The notes beneath the pieces are model-generated. The model was not told where the DNA came from and ran no database searches. It saw only the letters and a list, made by a program, of their open reading frames with translations. A program made the position numbers and the translations under genes. From Arthrobacter ramosus (GTDB lineage Bacteria; Actinomycetota; Actinomycetes; Actinomycetales; Micrococcaceae), in NCBI RefSeq assembly GCF_039535095.1, contig NZ_BAAAWN010000001.1, forward strand, positions 620,001-684,000: 64,000 bases of DNA. Direction: 5' to 3'. Below, in pieces: positions 25,371 to 33,586 of the stretch (position 1 is its first letter; every line of letters begins with the position of its first letter).

Positions 25371-25389
25371 GTGTCACCGGCCCGTTTGC
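25342..25389. terminator. perfect 21-bp palindrome between converging genes
   Basis: Arms beginning GCAAACGGGCCGGTGACAC and ending GTGTCACCGGCCCGTTTGC pair over 21 bp around the loop GGATAT. It overlaps the stop of AbiEi-like gene 2 and precedes the end of the leftward ABC ATPase gene. It probably terminates both. The right arm repeats the sequence at 24248. Confidence 0.7.
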
Positions 25390-25407
25390 GCAGCGATTGC
25401 CTGTTTG

Positions 25408-26184
25408 CTAGAGCACGCGGCTGAGGAATTCCTTCGTGCGGGCGTGCTGGGGGTTGGCGATGATTTCGCGGGGGTCACCGGATTCCACCACCACACCTCC
25501 GTCCATGAAGGTCAGGCGGTCGCCGACTTCGCGGGCAAAGCCGATCTCGTGGGTCACCACGATCATGGTCATGCCGGACTTGGCCAGGTCCTTCATCACG
25601 TTGAGCACATCGCCCACGAGCTCCGGGTCAAGGGCGGACGTCGGCTCGTCGAAGAGCATCAGCTCCGGTTCCATGGCCAGGGCCCGGGCGATCGCGACAC
25701 GTTGCTGCTGGCCGCCGGAAAGCTGAGCCGGGTAGTGGTTGGCTCGGTCGGCCAGGCCTACACGATCCAACAATTCGAGGGCGGCCTTCTTGGCGACGCC
25801 CTTGTTCTTGCCTTTGACCTGAACGGGCGCTTCCATGACGTTGTACAGGGCCGTCTTGTGCGGGAACAGGTTGAAGCGCTGGAAGACCATGCCGATTTCC
25901 CGGCGTTGAGCGGCGATTTCCTTGACCTTCAGATCGTGGAGGCGGCCGTTGACTTCGCGGTAGCCGATCAGCTGGTCACCGACGGAAATGCGGCCGGCGC
26001 TGATGGTTTCCAGCAGGTTCACGCAGCGGAGCATCGTGGACTTGCCCGAACCGGACGGGCCGATGACAACGGACACCTCGCCCTGGTTGACCGTCAGGTC
26101 GATGCCGCGGAGCACGTGATGGGGCCCGAAGTACTTATGGAGGCCTTCGATCCGCACCAGCGGTTTCTGGGTGGTGATCGTCAT
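25408..26184 (-). CDS. polar amino-acid ABC transporter ATPase (GlnQ type)
   Basis: 258 residues with GPSGSGKST (Walker A, about residue 40), [14 protein letters not shown] (signature, about residue 148), [14 protein letters not shown] (Walker B) and the switch His in [12 protein letters not shown]. The pattern matches the GlnQ/HisP group that energises polar amino-acid import. It is the third gene of the leftward operon: binding protein, permease, ATPase. It overlaps the permease stop by 4 bp. The imported amino acid is not evident. Confidence 0.93.
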   Translation of the reverse strand: MTITTQKPLVRIEGLHKYFGPHHVLRGIDLTVNQGEVSVVIGPSGSGKSTMLRCVNLLETISAGRISVGDQLIGYREVNGRLHDLKVKEIAAQRREIGMVFQRFNLFPHKTALYNVMEAPVQVKGKNKGVAKKAALELLDRVGLADRANHYPAQLSGGQQQRVAIARALAMEPELMLFDEPTSALDPELVGDVLNVMKDLAKSGMTMIVVTHEIGFAREVGDRLTFMDGGVVVESGDPREIIANPQHARTKEFLSRVL

Positions 26185-27194
26185 TTTGCCTCATCCTCCG
26201 GGAAGTCCATCTTCAAGGACGGCTCTGCTTCGGCACTAGGTGCCACTGCTGCGGCGGCCTTGGCAGCTGCGGGATTGATGACCGCCGGCGCGAGGTTGGT
26301 GTCAACGCCCTTGCCGTAGTAGGCCTCGATGTAGTGCTGGCCGACCATGAGCAGGCTGGTGATGACCAGATACCAGATGGCTGCCACGATCAGCAGCGGA
26401 ACCGGAAGGTAGATCCGGTTGGCCAGGGCGTTGGTCGCGAAGGTCAGGTCCAGGGTGAACGGGACGGCCAGAACCAGGGACGTGGTCTTGAGCATGCCGA
26501 TCGTTTCGTTGCCGGTGGGCGGGACGATGATGCGCATCGCCTGGGGCAGGATGATCCGCCACATGATCTTGCCTTTGCCCATGCCCAGGGCTTCGGCGGC
26601 TTCGGTCTGTCCCTTGTCCACTGACTTCAGGCCTGCCCGGAAGATCTCGGCCAAGTAGGCCGATTCGTTAAGGCCAAGCCCCAGAATTGCCGCAACAAGA
26701 GCCGTAATGACTGTGCTCGTGTCGACGCTGAACAGTTCCGGGCCAAACGGCACCCCTGCGCTGATTTTGGGGTAAAGAACGGCGATCAAGCCCCAGAACA
26801 CCAACTGGGTGTAGACCGGGGTGCCGCGGAAGAACCAGACCCATACCCAGGAGGTGTAGCGCAGGACCGGGTTGTCGGACTGGCGCATCACGGCCAGCAG
26901 GATGGCCAGGACAATCGCAATGACCATCGAAGCTACAGTCAAGAGCAACGTCCAGCCAACGCCCTGGACGACCTTCACGTCCAGGATGTAGGTGCCCACA
27001 ACGTCCCAACGGAAGTTGTGGTTCGTAATCACGCTCTGCACCATCAGTGCAAGTACGCCAACAATGATGATGGCGCTGATCCAACGGCCAGGATGCCTGA
27101 CAGGCACCGCATCGTTCAGCACGGGCGCTGCGTGGCCTGGTTGATGATGATCCATCTGTGCACCTGATTTTTTATCGGTGGCGGGAATACTCAA
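26181..27194 (-). CDS. polar amino-acid ABC transporter permease (HisM/GlnP type)
   Basis: 337 residues, longer than usual because of a ~45-residue soluble N-terminus and an Ala-rich C-terminal tail. The core shows [21 protein letters not shown], then [18 protein letters not shown], typical of the His/Glu/Gln permease family. The coupling loop is [20 protein letters not shown], about residue 195. It overlaps the binding-protein gene by 4 bp. A single permease gene suggests a homodimeric channel. Confidence 0.92.
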   Translation of the reverse strand: MSIPATDKKSGAQMDHHQPGHAAPVLNDAVPVRHPGRWISAIIIVGVLALMVQSVITNHNFRWDVVGTYILDVKVVQGVGWTLLLTVASMVIAIVLAILLAVMRQSDNPVLRYTSWVWVWFFRGTPVYTQLVFWGLIAVLYPKISAGVPFGPELFSVDTSTVITALVAAILGLGLNESAYLAEIFRAGLKSVDKGQTEAAEALGMGKGKIMWRIILPQAMRIIVPPTGNETIGMLKTTSLVLAVPFTLDLTFATNALANRIYLPVPLLIVAAIWYLVITSLLMVGQHYIEAYYGKGVDTNLAPAVINPAAAKAAAAVAPSAEAEPSLKMDFPEDEAK

Positions 27195-28144
27195 GACTTG
27201 ACCGCCGGGTTGACCTCGGACTTGGTGATGGCGCCTTCGGCGTTGCCCCAGCCAGTGAGGATCTTCTTGTATGAACCATCAGACATGAGCTTGGTCAGCG
27301 TCTTCTGGATGACATCGGCGAGAGCGGTGTCCGACTTGGCGACGGCGATGCCCTGGGGAGCGGCGTCGTAAACGTCGCCGAGCCTCTCAAGCTGGCCGTT
27401 GGTCTGGGTCAGGGCGTAACCGATGATGGGGGAGTCGGCTGCCATGGCGTCGATGCTGCCGTTGACGAGCCGGGTGGTGACGTCGGTCTGGTTCTTGAGC
27501 GTCACGATGTTGATCGGCTGCTTGCCGTCAGCTGCGCACTTCTTGTTGCGGCCGGAGAGGTCCGGGTCTTCCTGGACGGTACCGGTCTGCACGCCGATGG
27601 ACTTGCCGCAGACGTCATCCAGGGAGAACTTCTTCGGGTTGCCCTTCTGCACGGCCCAGGCCGTGCCGGCGTTGAAGTAGCTGACCATGTTGACGGCGCC
27701 GAGGCGCTCGGGGTTGATGGTGAAGGACGAGATGCCCAGATCGTACTTGGGGCCGAGGGCGGGGAGGATGCCCGTGAATTCGGCGGTCTGCACCTGGACC
27801 TTCAGGCCGAGGGTGGCGCCGATTGCCTTGGCGATGTCCACGTCATAACCGACCGGGGTCTGGCCGTCGGTTCCGAGGAATTCCGCAGGAGCGTAGGTCG
27901 TGTCCGAGCCAACGGTCAGCGTGCCCTTGGACTTGATGGCCGCGGGGACCAGTGCAGCCAGGGTGTCGTCCTTGGTGATGGTGCTGGGGTCAAAGCTTGC
28001 ATTGGCACTGCCGGAAGGCGAGGCGGCACTCGAGGGGCCCGCCTGTGAGGCGTTGGTGCAGGCAGTCAGTGCCAGGGCGCCGATTGCGATGATTGTTGCA
28101 GCCTTGAGCGTCGAACTGACCGGAAGCGAACGGAATTTCTGCAT
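27191..28144 (-). CDS. amino-acid ABC substrate-binding lipoprotein
   Basis: 317 residues. The signal peptide ends in a lipobox, ALALTAC, with lipidated Cys at about residue 29. The mature protein is a family 3 solute-binding protein: LTVGSDTTYAPAEFLGTDG, GYDVDIAKAIGATLGL, YDLGISSFTINPERL, KSIGVQTGTVQE. These are the usual contacts for polar amino acids. The start at ATG 28144 follows AAAGG. It is first in the operon; a promoter candidate lies at 28189-28218. Confidence 0.9.
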   Translation of the reverse strand: MQKFRSLPVSSTLKAATIIAIGALALTACTNASQAGPSSAASPSGSANASFDPSTITKDDTLAALVPAAIKSKGTLTVGSDTTYAPAEFLGTDGQTPVGYDVDIAKAIGATLGLKVQVQTAEFTGILPALGPKYDLGISSFTINPERLGAVNMVSYFNAGTAWAVQKGNPKKFSLDDVCGKSIGVQTGTVQEDPDLSGRNKKCAADGKQPINIVTLKNQTDVTTRLVNGSIDAMAADSPIIGYALTQTNGQLERLGDVYDAAPQGIAVAKSDTALADVIQKTLTKLMSDGSYKKILTGWGNAEGAITKSEVNPAVKS

Positions 28145-28188
28145 TTTCTTACCTTTTGTTGCAGTGGATGCGAAACTAATCGGTTCAT

Positions 28189-28218
28189 AGTGTAGCGCCG
28201 AACATGAGATGTGCGTCA
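28189..28218 (-). promoter_or_regulatory. candidate promoter of the amino-acid ABC operon
   Basis: Read on the minus strand: TGACGC, 18 bp, TACACT, with the -10 box about 45 nt before the ATG at 28144. The -35 box is weak. Confidence 0.35.
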
Positions 28219-28345
28219 CAGAAAACTAAGTTTTACTATTGGATAACCTACCAAGTAAAAAATCAAGCCCCCCACCATGGCTATTGTCTCGCACCCCAGA
28301 CATCCACGGGGGTAGGTTTCGAACCGAATCCTTGGGTTTGGACTC

Positions 28346-29737
28346 TTAGCTGCTGATACCCAGTGACTCGAGCATCGGCCGGAATTTGGCCCAGGTCTCG
28401 GCCAGTTCGGCGTCGGGAACGGAGCCTTCAACGATCCCGCAGCCCGCGTAGAGGCGCACAGTCGTAGGACTTTCGATGATCGCGCCGCGCAGTGCGATGC
28501 CCCACTCGCCGTTGCCCGCGGCGTCGAGCCACCCGACCGGTCCGGCATACGGCCCGCGATCCATATGCTCAAGCTCCCGGATCAGTTCCCCGGCAACCAA
28601 GGTAGGCGTGCCACACACGGCGGCCGTGGGGTGGAGCGCGTTGATCAGGGCAAGGCACGTAGGGACATGTCCCTCGATATCGGCGAGCTCGGCCTTCACG
28701 TCCGATGCCAGATGCCACACATTGGGCAGCTCCAGAATGAACGGTTCGCTGTGGGCGTTCATGGCCTCGGAAAAGGGCGCGAGCTGGGTGGTCAGCGATT
28801 GGATGGCGATCTCGTGCTCGTGCCGTTGTTTCTCGGAACCGGCCAGCACGCGTTCGGCGTATTCCATGGGGGAGCCGTTCACGCCCTCTGCGTCGCGACG
28901 GTCCAGCGTCCCGGCCAGGACCCGCGCCTGTGCAGTGCGGCCCTCCACCTGGATGAGCATTTCCGGCGTCGCCCCCACCAAGCCGTCGACGCCGTAGGTC
29001 CAGCATTCGCGGTAACGGCTGGCCAGCTGCTGCAGCACTTTGGCGGCGTTGACGCCGTCGGGCAGCGTCGCCACGACGTCGCGCGCGAGAACCAGCTTCT
29101 CCAGCTTTCCGGTTCGGATTTCCGCCACGCCGTCGGCCACGGCCTGCTTCCACGCGGATTCGCTGAGCGAACCGCTCTCCAGCGTGACCTTCCCGTCTCC
29201 CAACTGGCTCGCATCTGTTGTCGTTATGGGCCTTCTAAACGACAACAACTGCGAGTTAGTTGGGTGCCCGACGCCGGAGCCTCCAGCCGCGGTAGGCTCA
29301 CCGTCCGCGGGGTTAAGCCAGCCCGCCAGGGCGGCGAGGGCGCCCGCCTCGGTGAGTTCGACGTCGTCGAGCGTCAACTGGGTGAGCCACGACTGCCCAT
29401 CCCGGATCCCGACAACGATTTCCGGAAGGATCAAGCGGGATTCAAAGTCGGACGTCTTGGAGAAGGCAAAGGAGCCAAAGGCCACAGGGCCCGTGCCGGG
29501 GATCTCAAGGGGATCCGTGACGTCGGCCTCGATGACAAGGTGGCGCCACCACATGTCGGCCTCGAGAAAGCGATCAGGACCGGAAGCAGTGAACCGCGCG
29601 AGTTCGCCAAAGCCCACCAGTCCGTTCTCGCGGCGGGACCAGCACAGGACATCGTCCCGGACCAGAAATGACGGCAGTCCCCCGGAGGATGAATCAACAT
29701 CGAGGGGGACTGTCAAGGTGCGGAGCGTACTCGTCAT
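28346..29737 (-). CDS. menF: isochorismate synthase with an in-frame 22-codon palindromic insertion
   Basis: A 463-residue chorismate-binding enzyme of the MenF/EntC/DhbC group that converts chorismate to isochorismate for MenD. The C-terminal catalytic domain shows GKLEKLVLARDVVATLPDG, VGATPEMLIQVEG, LAGTLDRRD, HEHEIAIQSL, HLASDVKAEL, LHPTAAVCGTP and YAGPVGWLDAAGNGEWGIALRGA. At about residues 158-180 it carries PTNSQLLSF and ITTTDASQLG, encoded by a complete 66-bp copy of the dispersed palindromic repeat. The repeat is 22 codons long, so the frame is kept. The insertion lies just before the conserved domain, probably in a surface loop. The gene is divergent from menG; the start at ATG 29737 has TAATGT 9 nt upstream and no ribosome site. 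Confidence 0.9.
   Translation of the reverse strand: MTSTLRTLTVPLDVDSSSGGLPSFLVRDDVLCWSRRENGLVGFGELARFTASGPDRFLEADMWWRHLVIEADVTDPLEIPGTGPVAFGSFAFSKTSDFESRLILPEIVVGIRDGQSWLTQLTLDDVELTEAGALAALAGWLNPADGEPTAAGGSGVGHPTNSQLLSFRRPITTTDASQLGDGKVTLESGSLSESAWKQAVADGVAEIRTGKLEKLVLARDVVATLPDGVNAAKVLQQLASRYRECWTYGVDGLVGATPEMLIQVEGRTAQARVLAGTLDRRDAEGVNGSPMEYAERVLAGSEKQRHEHEIAIQSLTTQLAPFSEAMNAHSEPFILELPNVWHLASDVKAELADIEGHVPTCLALINALHPTAAVCGTPTLVAGELIRELEHMDRGPYAGPVGWLDAAGNGEWGIALRGAIIESPTTVRLYAGCGIVEGSVPDAELAETWAKFRPMLESLGISS
29199..29264. repeat. 66-bp palindromic repeat, family 1, copy 2, inside menF
   Basis: It runs from CCCAACTGGCTCGCA to GCGAGTTAGTTGGG with TTGTCGTT and AACGACAACAACTGC arms. It is the same length and layout as the intergenic copies. 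Read on the minus strand it has no stop codon in the menF frame, although the reverse frames do. Confidence 0.9.
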
Positions 29738-29817
29738 GATGGAACAACATTACTCCCGCGGGCAACGGGGGCTGCGCGGACCGGAGCGCCCCGAAAGTTC
29801 TTCCCATATTTGTCTGA

Positions 29818-29829
29818 GACAATTGCAGG
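29818..29829 (+). promoter_or_regulatory. menG -10 box, leaderless start
   Basis: GACAAT at 29818-29823 is followed by 6 nt before the GTG start at 29830, the same layout as menC and menD. Confidence 0.4.
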
Positions 29830-30606
29830 GTGAACCGAGCATCCTTGGAAAAGCGTCCGGACGAAGTTGCGACGATGTTTGACGATGTCGCCCCCAAATA
29901 CGACGTCGTCAACGATGTCCTGTCCATGGGGCAGACCCGGCGTTGGCGCCGCGTCGTCGTGGACGCGATGGATGTTCGGGTAGGCCAAAAGGTCCTGGAT
30001 CTGGCTGCCGGTACGGGCACGTCCAGCGAACCGTACGCCGACGCCGGAGTGGACGTTGTGGCCTGCGACTTCTCCCTGGGGATGCTGAAGGTCGGCAAAC
30101 GCCGCCGTCCGGACATCAACTTCGTTGCCGGGGACGCCACCAAGCTGCCCTTCGCGGACGACTCCTTTGACGCCTGCACCATTTCCTTCGGCCTGCGCAA
30201 CGTCAACGAACCACATAAGGCCCTCGCGGAGATGTTCCGCGTCACCAAGCCCGGCGGACGCCTCGTCATCGCCGAATTCTCGGCCCCCGTGGTGCCCCTC
30301 TGGCGGACCATGTACACCGAATACCTCATGCGTGCATTGCCCGCCATCGCCACCAAGGTCTCCTCGAACCCGGACGCCTACGTGTACCTGGCCGAGTCCA
30401 TCCGCGCATGGCCGGACCAGGACCACCTGGCCGCGTGGCTGCAGGAAGCCGGCTGGACCGACGTCAACTACCGCAACCTGAGCGGCGGCATCGTAGCGGT
30501 GCACCGCGCCCAGAAGCCCGGCGCCGAACACCGCGAAAGCGTTCCCGTGGCCAAGCTGCGCCGCCAGATCAAGCCGCGCCGCCAAGCCGGCGATCAGTCC
30601 CGCTAA
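29830..30606 (+). CDS. menG: demethylmenaquinone methyltransferase (UbiE family)
   Basis: 258 residues, a class I SAM methyltransferase that makes the last ring methylation of menaquinone. [20 protein letters not shown] and WRRVVVDAM are the UbiE signature at the N-terminus. [12 protein letters not shown] is the SAM loop, [17 protein letters not shown] the adenine-side region, and [12 protein letters not shown] the second UbiE signature. GTG 29830 is the start. It is followed after 22 bp by the menJ-like gene and then the polyprenyl synthase gene, all rightward, and diverges from menF over a 92-bp gap. Confidence 0.93.
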   Translation: MNRASLEKRPDEVATMFDDVAPKYDVVNDVLSMGQTRRWRRVVVDAMDVRVGQKVLDLAAGTGTSSEPYADAGVDVVACDFSLGMLKVGKRRRPDINFVAGDATKLPFADDSFDACTISFGLRNVNEPHKALAEMFRVTKPGGRLVIAEFSAPVVPLWRTMYTEYLMRALPAIATKVSSNPDAYVYLAESIRAWPDQDHLAAWLQEAGWTDVNYRNLSGGIVAVHRAQKPGAEHRESVPVAKLRRQIKPRRQAGDQSR

Positions 30607-30628
30607 CCGGCCTATTAACAAGGACGCT

Positions 30629-32026
30629 GTGAACGTACTGATAGTCGGCGCAGGGCCAGCCGGGTCCACCGCCGCGTACTACCTTGCCCAGGCGGGCATT
30701 TCCGTGACGGTTCTGGAAAAGACCGCCTTCCCGCGAGAAAAAGTCTGTGGCGATGGCCTTACTCCCCGCGCCGTCCGCGAAATCCAGAAGCTCGGCCTCC
30801 CGCACGCCGAGGACGAGGGTTGGCGCCTCAACAAGGGGCTCAGGCTCATCGCCGGCGGACGCACCATTGAATTGCCGTGGCCCGAGGTCGCCGATTTTCC
30901 CACGTACGGACTCATCCGCACGCGCCTCGGATTCGACGAGGAGCTGGCCCGGCACGCCCAGTCGGCAGGCGCCGTCGTACTTGAACGCCACAGTGTCACC
31001 GAAGCCCTGCGCGACGACGCCGGGCGCGTGATCGGCGTGCGCGCCGCCTTGCTCGACGAGTCCGGACGCAAGACGGGCGAAACGCGCGACTTCCATGCCG
31101 ACGTCGTGCTCGCCGCAGACGGCAACTCGACACGGACCGCCGTTTCGCTCGGCATGCACAAGCGCGACGACCGCCCGCTCGGCGTCGCCGTCCGCACCTA
31201 CTTCACCTCGCCCCGCCACGACGACGACTGGATGGAAGGCTGGCTCGAACTCGATTCGCCGGCTTCCCACGCCTCGCAAGCTCGGCGCGGGGCCCGCGCC
31301 GGCTCTCTTCGCAAGTCCGGCAAGCCGCTGCCCGGCTACGGTTGGGTTTTCGGCGTCGGCGACGGCACGTCCAACGTCGGCCTCGGGATCCTGAACTCCT
31401 CCAAGGAATTCGGGAAGCTCGACTACAAGAATGTCCTGCGCGAATGGACCGCCGGCATGCCGTCCGAATGGGGCTTCACGCCCGAAAACCAGGTGGGGGA
31501 GATTCGCGGCGCCGCCCTGCCCATGGGCTTCAACCGCACCCCGCACTACTCGCCCGGGCTCATGCTCCTGGGCGACGCCGGCGGCATGGTTTCACCGTTC
31601 AACGGCGAGGGCATTTCCTACGCCATGGAGTCCGCCCGCTTTGCGGCCGAGTTCATCATCGACGCGTCCTCGCGTTCCCGTTCGGCCGGATGGACGGCCG
31701 ACGACGCCGACGCGCACCTTTCGCGCTACGCGGACTATGTGCGGGACCAGTGGGGTTCGCACTTCACCCTGGGCCGCGTCTTTGCTGCCCTCATCGGCAA
31801 GCCCGCAGTCATGAAACTCGCGCTACGGACGGGCATGCCCATCCCGGTGCTGATGCGCTTTGTGGTGCGGATGCTCGCCAACCTCACGGATGCGTCAGCA
31901 AAGGGTTTCGAGGACCGCGTCATCCGCGTCCTCGAGATGCTGGTCCCGGCCACGTCCAACACCACATCCACTGCCGCTTCCACCCGCGTCGGCACCGAAT
32001 CAACGCTTTCCTCCGCGAAAAGTTAG
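30629..32026 (+). CDS. geranylgeranyl reductase-family flavoprotein (MenJ-like)
   Basis: 465 residues. VLIVGAGPAGSTAAYYLAQA at the N-terminus is the FAD-binding GxGxxG fold, VCGDGLTPRAVREI and MLLGDAGGMVSPFNGEGI are the two family motifs, and ADVVLAADGNSTRTAV completes the FAD site. In actinobacteria the homologue MenJ saturates one isoprene unit of menaquinone, giving MK(H2). Position between menG and a prenyl diphosphate synthase gene supports this over a role in carotenoid or archaeol-type lipids. The start is GTG 30629. The gene ends 9 bp before the next start, so they are probably co-transcribed. Confidence 0.87.
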   Translation: MNVLIVGAGPAGSTAAYYLAQAGISVTVLEKTAFPREKVCGDGLTPRAVREIQKLGLPHAEDEGWRLNKGLRLIAGGRTIELPWPEVADFPTYGLIRTRLGFDEELARHAQSAGAVVLERHSVTEALRDDAGRVIGVRAALLDESGRKTGETRDFHADVVLAADGNSTRTAVSLGMHKRDDRPLGVAVRTYFTSPRHDDDWMEGWLELDSPASHASQARRGARAGSLRKSGKPLPGYGWVFGVGDGTSNVGLGILNSSKEFGKLDYKNVLREWTAGMPSEWGFTPENQVGEIRGAALPMGFNRTPHYSPGLMLLGDAGGMVSPFNGEGISYAMESARFAAEFIIDASSRSRSAGWTADDADAHLSRYADYVRDQWGSHFTLGRVFAALIGKPAVMKLALRTGMPIPVLMRFVVRMLANLTDASAKGFEDRVIRVLEMLVPATSNTTSTAASTRVGTESTLSSAKS

Positions 32027-32035
32027 GGTTAACCC

Positions 32036-33139
32036 GTGACTCACTCTGCCGAACACAGCTGGACGCATGCCGGGCACGGCCTGCCGGACGCTGTCGAACC
32101 CGCTCCCACCACTACCGCGATCGCCACTGGCCTGCAGCTTCCTGCCGGTTTTGCGGCTATCGCCAAGGACGTGGAGCTGGGTCCTGCCATCACCACGAAC
32201 CTTGCCCGGGTGGAAAAGAAGCTCCGCGAAGCAATTGCCAACTCGGATCCCCTGGCTGACGCAACGTCACGTCACCTGGTGGAAGCCGGCGGCAAGCGCA
32301 TCCGCCCGTTGTTGACCCTCCTTTGCGCCCACCTCGGCGACGCATCCCGTCCGGAAGTGGTCCAGGCCGCCGTCGTGGTTGAACTGACCCACCTCGCAAC
32401 CCTCTATCACGACGACGTGATGGACTCGGCGCCCTACCGCCGCGGCGCCCCCACGGCCCACGAAGTCTGGGGCAACTCGGTGGCTATCCTCACGGGTGAC
32501 CTGATCTTCGCCCGCGCCTCGATCCTGGTGTCCGAACTCGGTTCGCGTGCCCTGGGAATCCAGGCCCGCACCTTCGAACGCTTGTGTCTCGGGCAGCTGC
32601 ACGAAACCGTGGGCCCGCGTGAAGGCGAGGACGCGGTGGAGCACTACCTCTCCGTCGTCGCCGACAAGACCGGTTCCCTCGTCGCCGCCTCGGGCCAGCT
32701 CGGTGCCATCTTCGCGGGCGCCGACGAAGCCTTCGAGGACGTGCTGGTGGAATACGGCGAGAAGGTTGGCGTCGCCTTCCAATTGGCCGACGATGTCATC
32801 GACGTCACCGGCGTCAAGGTCAAGTCCGGCAAGTCCCCGGGTACGGACCTCCGCGAAGGCGTTCCCACGCTGCCCGTCCTCCTGCTCCGCAAGGCGGCCG
32901 ACAATGGTGACCGCTCCGCCGTCGAACTCTTGAAGCTGGTGGACGGCGACCTGTCGTCCGACGAAGCCTTGGCCTTGGCTGTCGCCGGGCTGCGCGAGCA
33001 CCCTGTCACCGCCGAATCCTGGGTGATTGCGCGCCAGTGGTCCGCTGAAGCCATTGAAGCCTTGAAGCCGTTGCCCGAAGGCGTGGTCAAGGAGTCGCTC
33101 ACCAACTTCGCCCACGCGGTTGTGGAGCGCGCCAGCTAA
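32036..33139 (+). CDS. long-chain polyprenyl diphosphate synthase for the menaquinone tail
   Basis: A 367-residue trans-prenyltransferase. The first Asp-rich motif is LYHDDVMDSAPYRRG (about residue 125), the second LADDVIDVTG (about residue 250), with GGKRIRPLL before them and the Lys in KTGSLVAASGQ between. Small residues before the first motif (VELTHLATL) suit a long product. Co-location with menG and the menJ-like gene indicates it makes the octa- or nonaprenyl chain attached to the quinone. The start is GTG 32036; a 66-bp palindrome follows 16 bp after the stop. Confidence 0.9.
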   Translation: MTHSAEHSWTHAGHGLPDAVEPAPTTTAIATGLQLPAGFAAIAKDVELGPAITTNLARVEKKLREAIANSDPLADATSRHLVEAGGKRIRPLLTLLCAHLGDASRPEVVQAAVVVELTHLATLYHDDVMDSAPYRRGAPTAHEVWGNSVAILTGDLIFARASILVSELGSRALGIQARTFERLCLGQLHETVGPREGEDAVEHYLSVVADKTGSLVAASGQLGAIFAGADEAFEDVLVEYGEKVGVAFQLADDVIDVTGVKVKSGKSPGTDLREGVPTLPVLLLRKAADNGDRSAVELLKLVDGDLSSDEALALAVAGLREHPVTAESWVIARQWSAEAIEALKPLPEGVVKESLTNFAHAVVERAS

Positions 33140-33154
33140 TTTCTTCGCCGCAGT

Positions 33155-33220
33155 CCCAACTGACTCGCAGTTGTTGTCGTTTTGACCCGTCATAACGACA
33201 ACAACTGCGAGCTACTTGGG
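33155..33220. repeat. 66-bp palindromic repeat, family 1, copy 3
   Basis: From CCCAACTGACTCGCAGTTG to CGAGCTACTTGGG. The arms CTCGCAGTTGTTGTCGTT and AACGACAACAACTGCGAG pair perfectly. It lies 16 bp after the polyprenyl synthase stop. Confidence 0.9.
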
Positions 33221-33240
33221 CGGGGACGGGCTTAAATGCA

Positions 33241-33296
33241 ATGGCCCCGGTTCCTTGCAACGCTACGAGTCACGCGCTGCAACGAACCGGGACCAT
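33241..33296. repeat. 19-bp inverted repeat
   Basis: ATGGCCCCGGTTCCTTGCA and TGCAACGAACCGGGACCAT pair with two mismatches around an 18-nt loop. No T-run follows. It may be a second terminator for the menaquinone operon or structure in the leader of the small frame at 33333. Confidence 0.6.
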
Positions 33297-33332
33297 AATC
33301 TCCGTTCGCATCAGATCCACCGGAGGCATTTA

Positions 33333-33425
33333 GTGAATCCGGTTACAGCTTATGACAACTTTGTCACGGGTGCAACTTTCCCGGTCAAAGGGTTTTCCGG
33401 AGTTTGTCGGGAATTCGCGTTGTAA
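33333..33425 (+). CDS. possible 30-residue small protein
   Basis: A GTG-started frame of 30 codons preceded by GGAGG at 33322 with 6-nt spacing, the best ribosome site in this intergenic region. The peptide (VNPVTAYDNFVTG, then GVCREFAL) has no recognisable domain or membrane segment. It could be a real small gene or the remnant of the 5' end of a lost gene. The good ribosome site is the only support. Confidence 0.3.
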   Translation: MNPVTAYDNFVTGATFPVKGFSGVCREFAL

Positions 33426-33426
33426 A

Positions 33427-33439
33427 TTCCCCACCTTTG
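33427..33439. repeat. outer inverted repeat, left, of the DUF559 gene
   Basis: TTCCCCACCTTTG here pairs with CAAAGGTGGGGA at 34488-34499 (12 bases matched), one on each side of the gene at 33587. Confidence 0.5.
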
Positions 33440-33497
33440 ACGGACCCGTGGACCCTGGATGCCTGGATTCTCGGCGTCGGAATCCCCGGAGTTCGCT

Positions 33498-33511
33498 CAA
33501 AACCGGGGAGT
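33498..33511. repeat. inner inverted repeat, left, of the DUF559 gene
   Basis: CAAAACCGGGGAGT here is matched by ACTCCCCGGTTTTTG at 34407-34421 (one extra T), directly after the gene's stop. CCCCGG at 33484 can also pair locally with CCGGGG in this arm. Confidence 0.55.
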
Positions 33512-33526
33512 CTCGGCGCCTGCCAG

Positions 33527-33535
33527 TTGTCCACA
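33527..33535 (+). promoter_or_regulatory. DnaA-box-like TTGTCCACA upstream of the DUF559 gene
   Basis: TTGTCCACA, followed by TA, ends 51 nt before the start codon at 33587. Third occurrence of this nonamer at nearly the same distance from an AbiEi/DUF559-type gene. Confidence 0.5.
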
Positions 33536-33586
33536 TAGCGAAACTTTGGCCTTTCAGCGCCATCGCGATGCTGTTGGAGTTGCTTT

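Noticed and set aside
29199..29264. Frameshift or pseudogene in menF at the repeat
   Set aside because: The 66 bp keep the frame and all conserved motifs follow intact on the C-terminal side.
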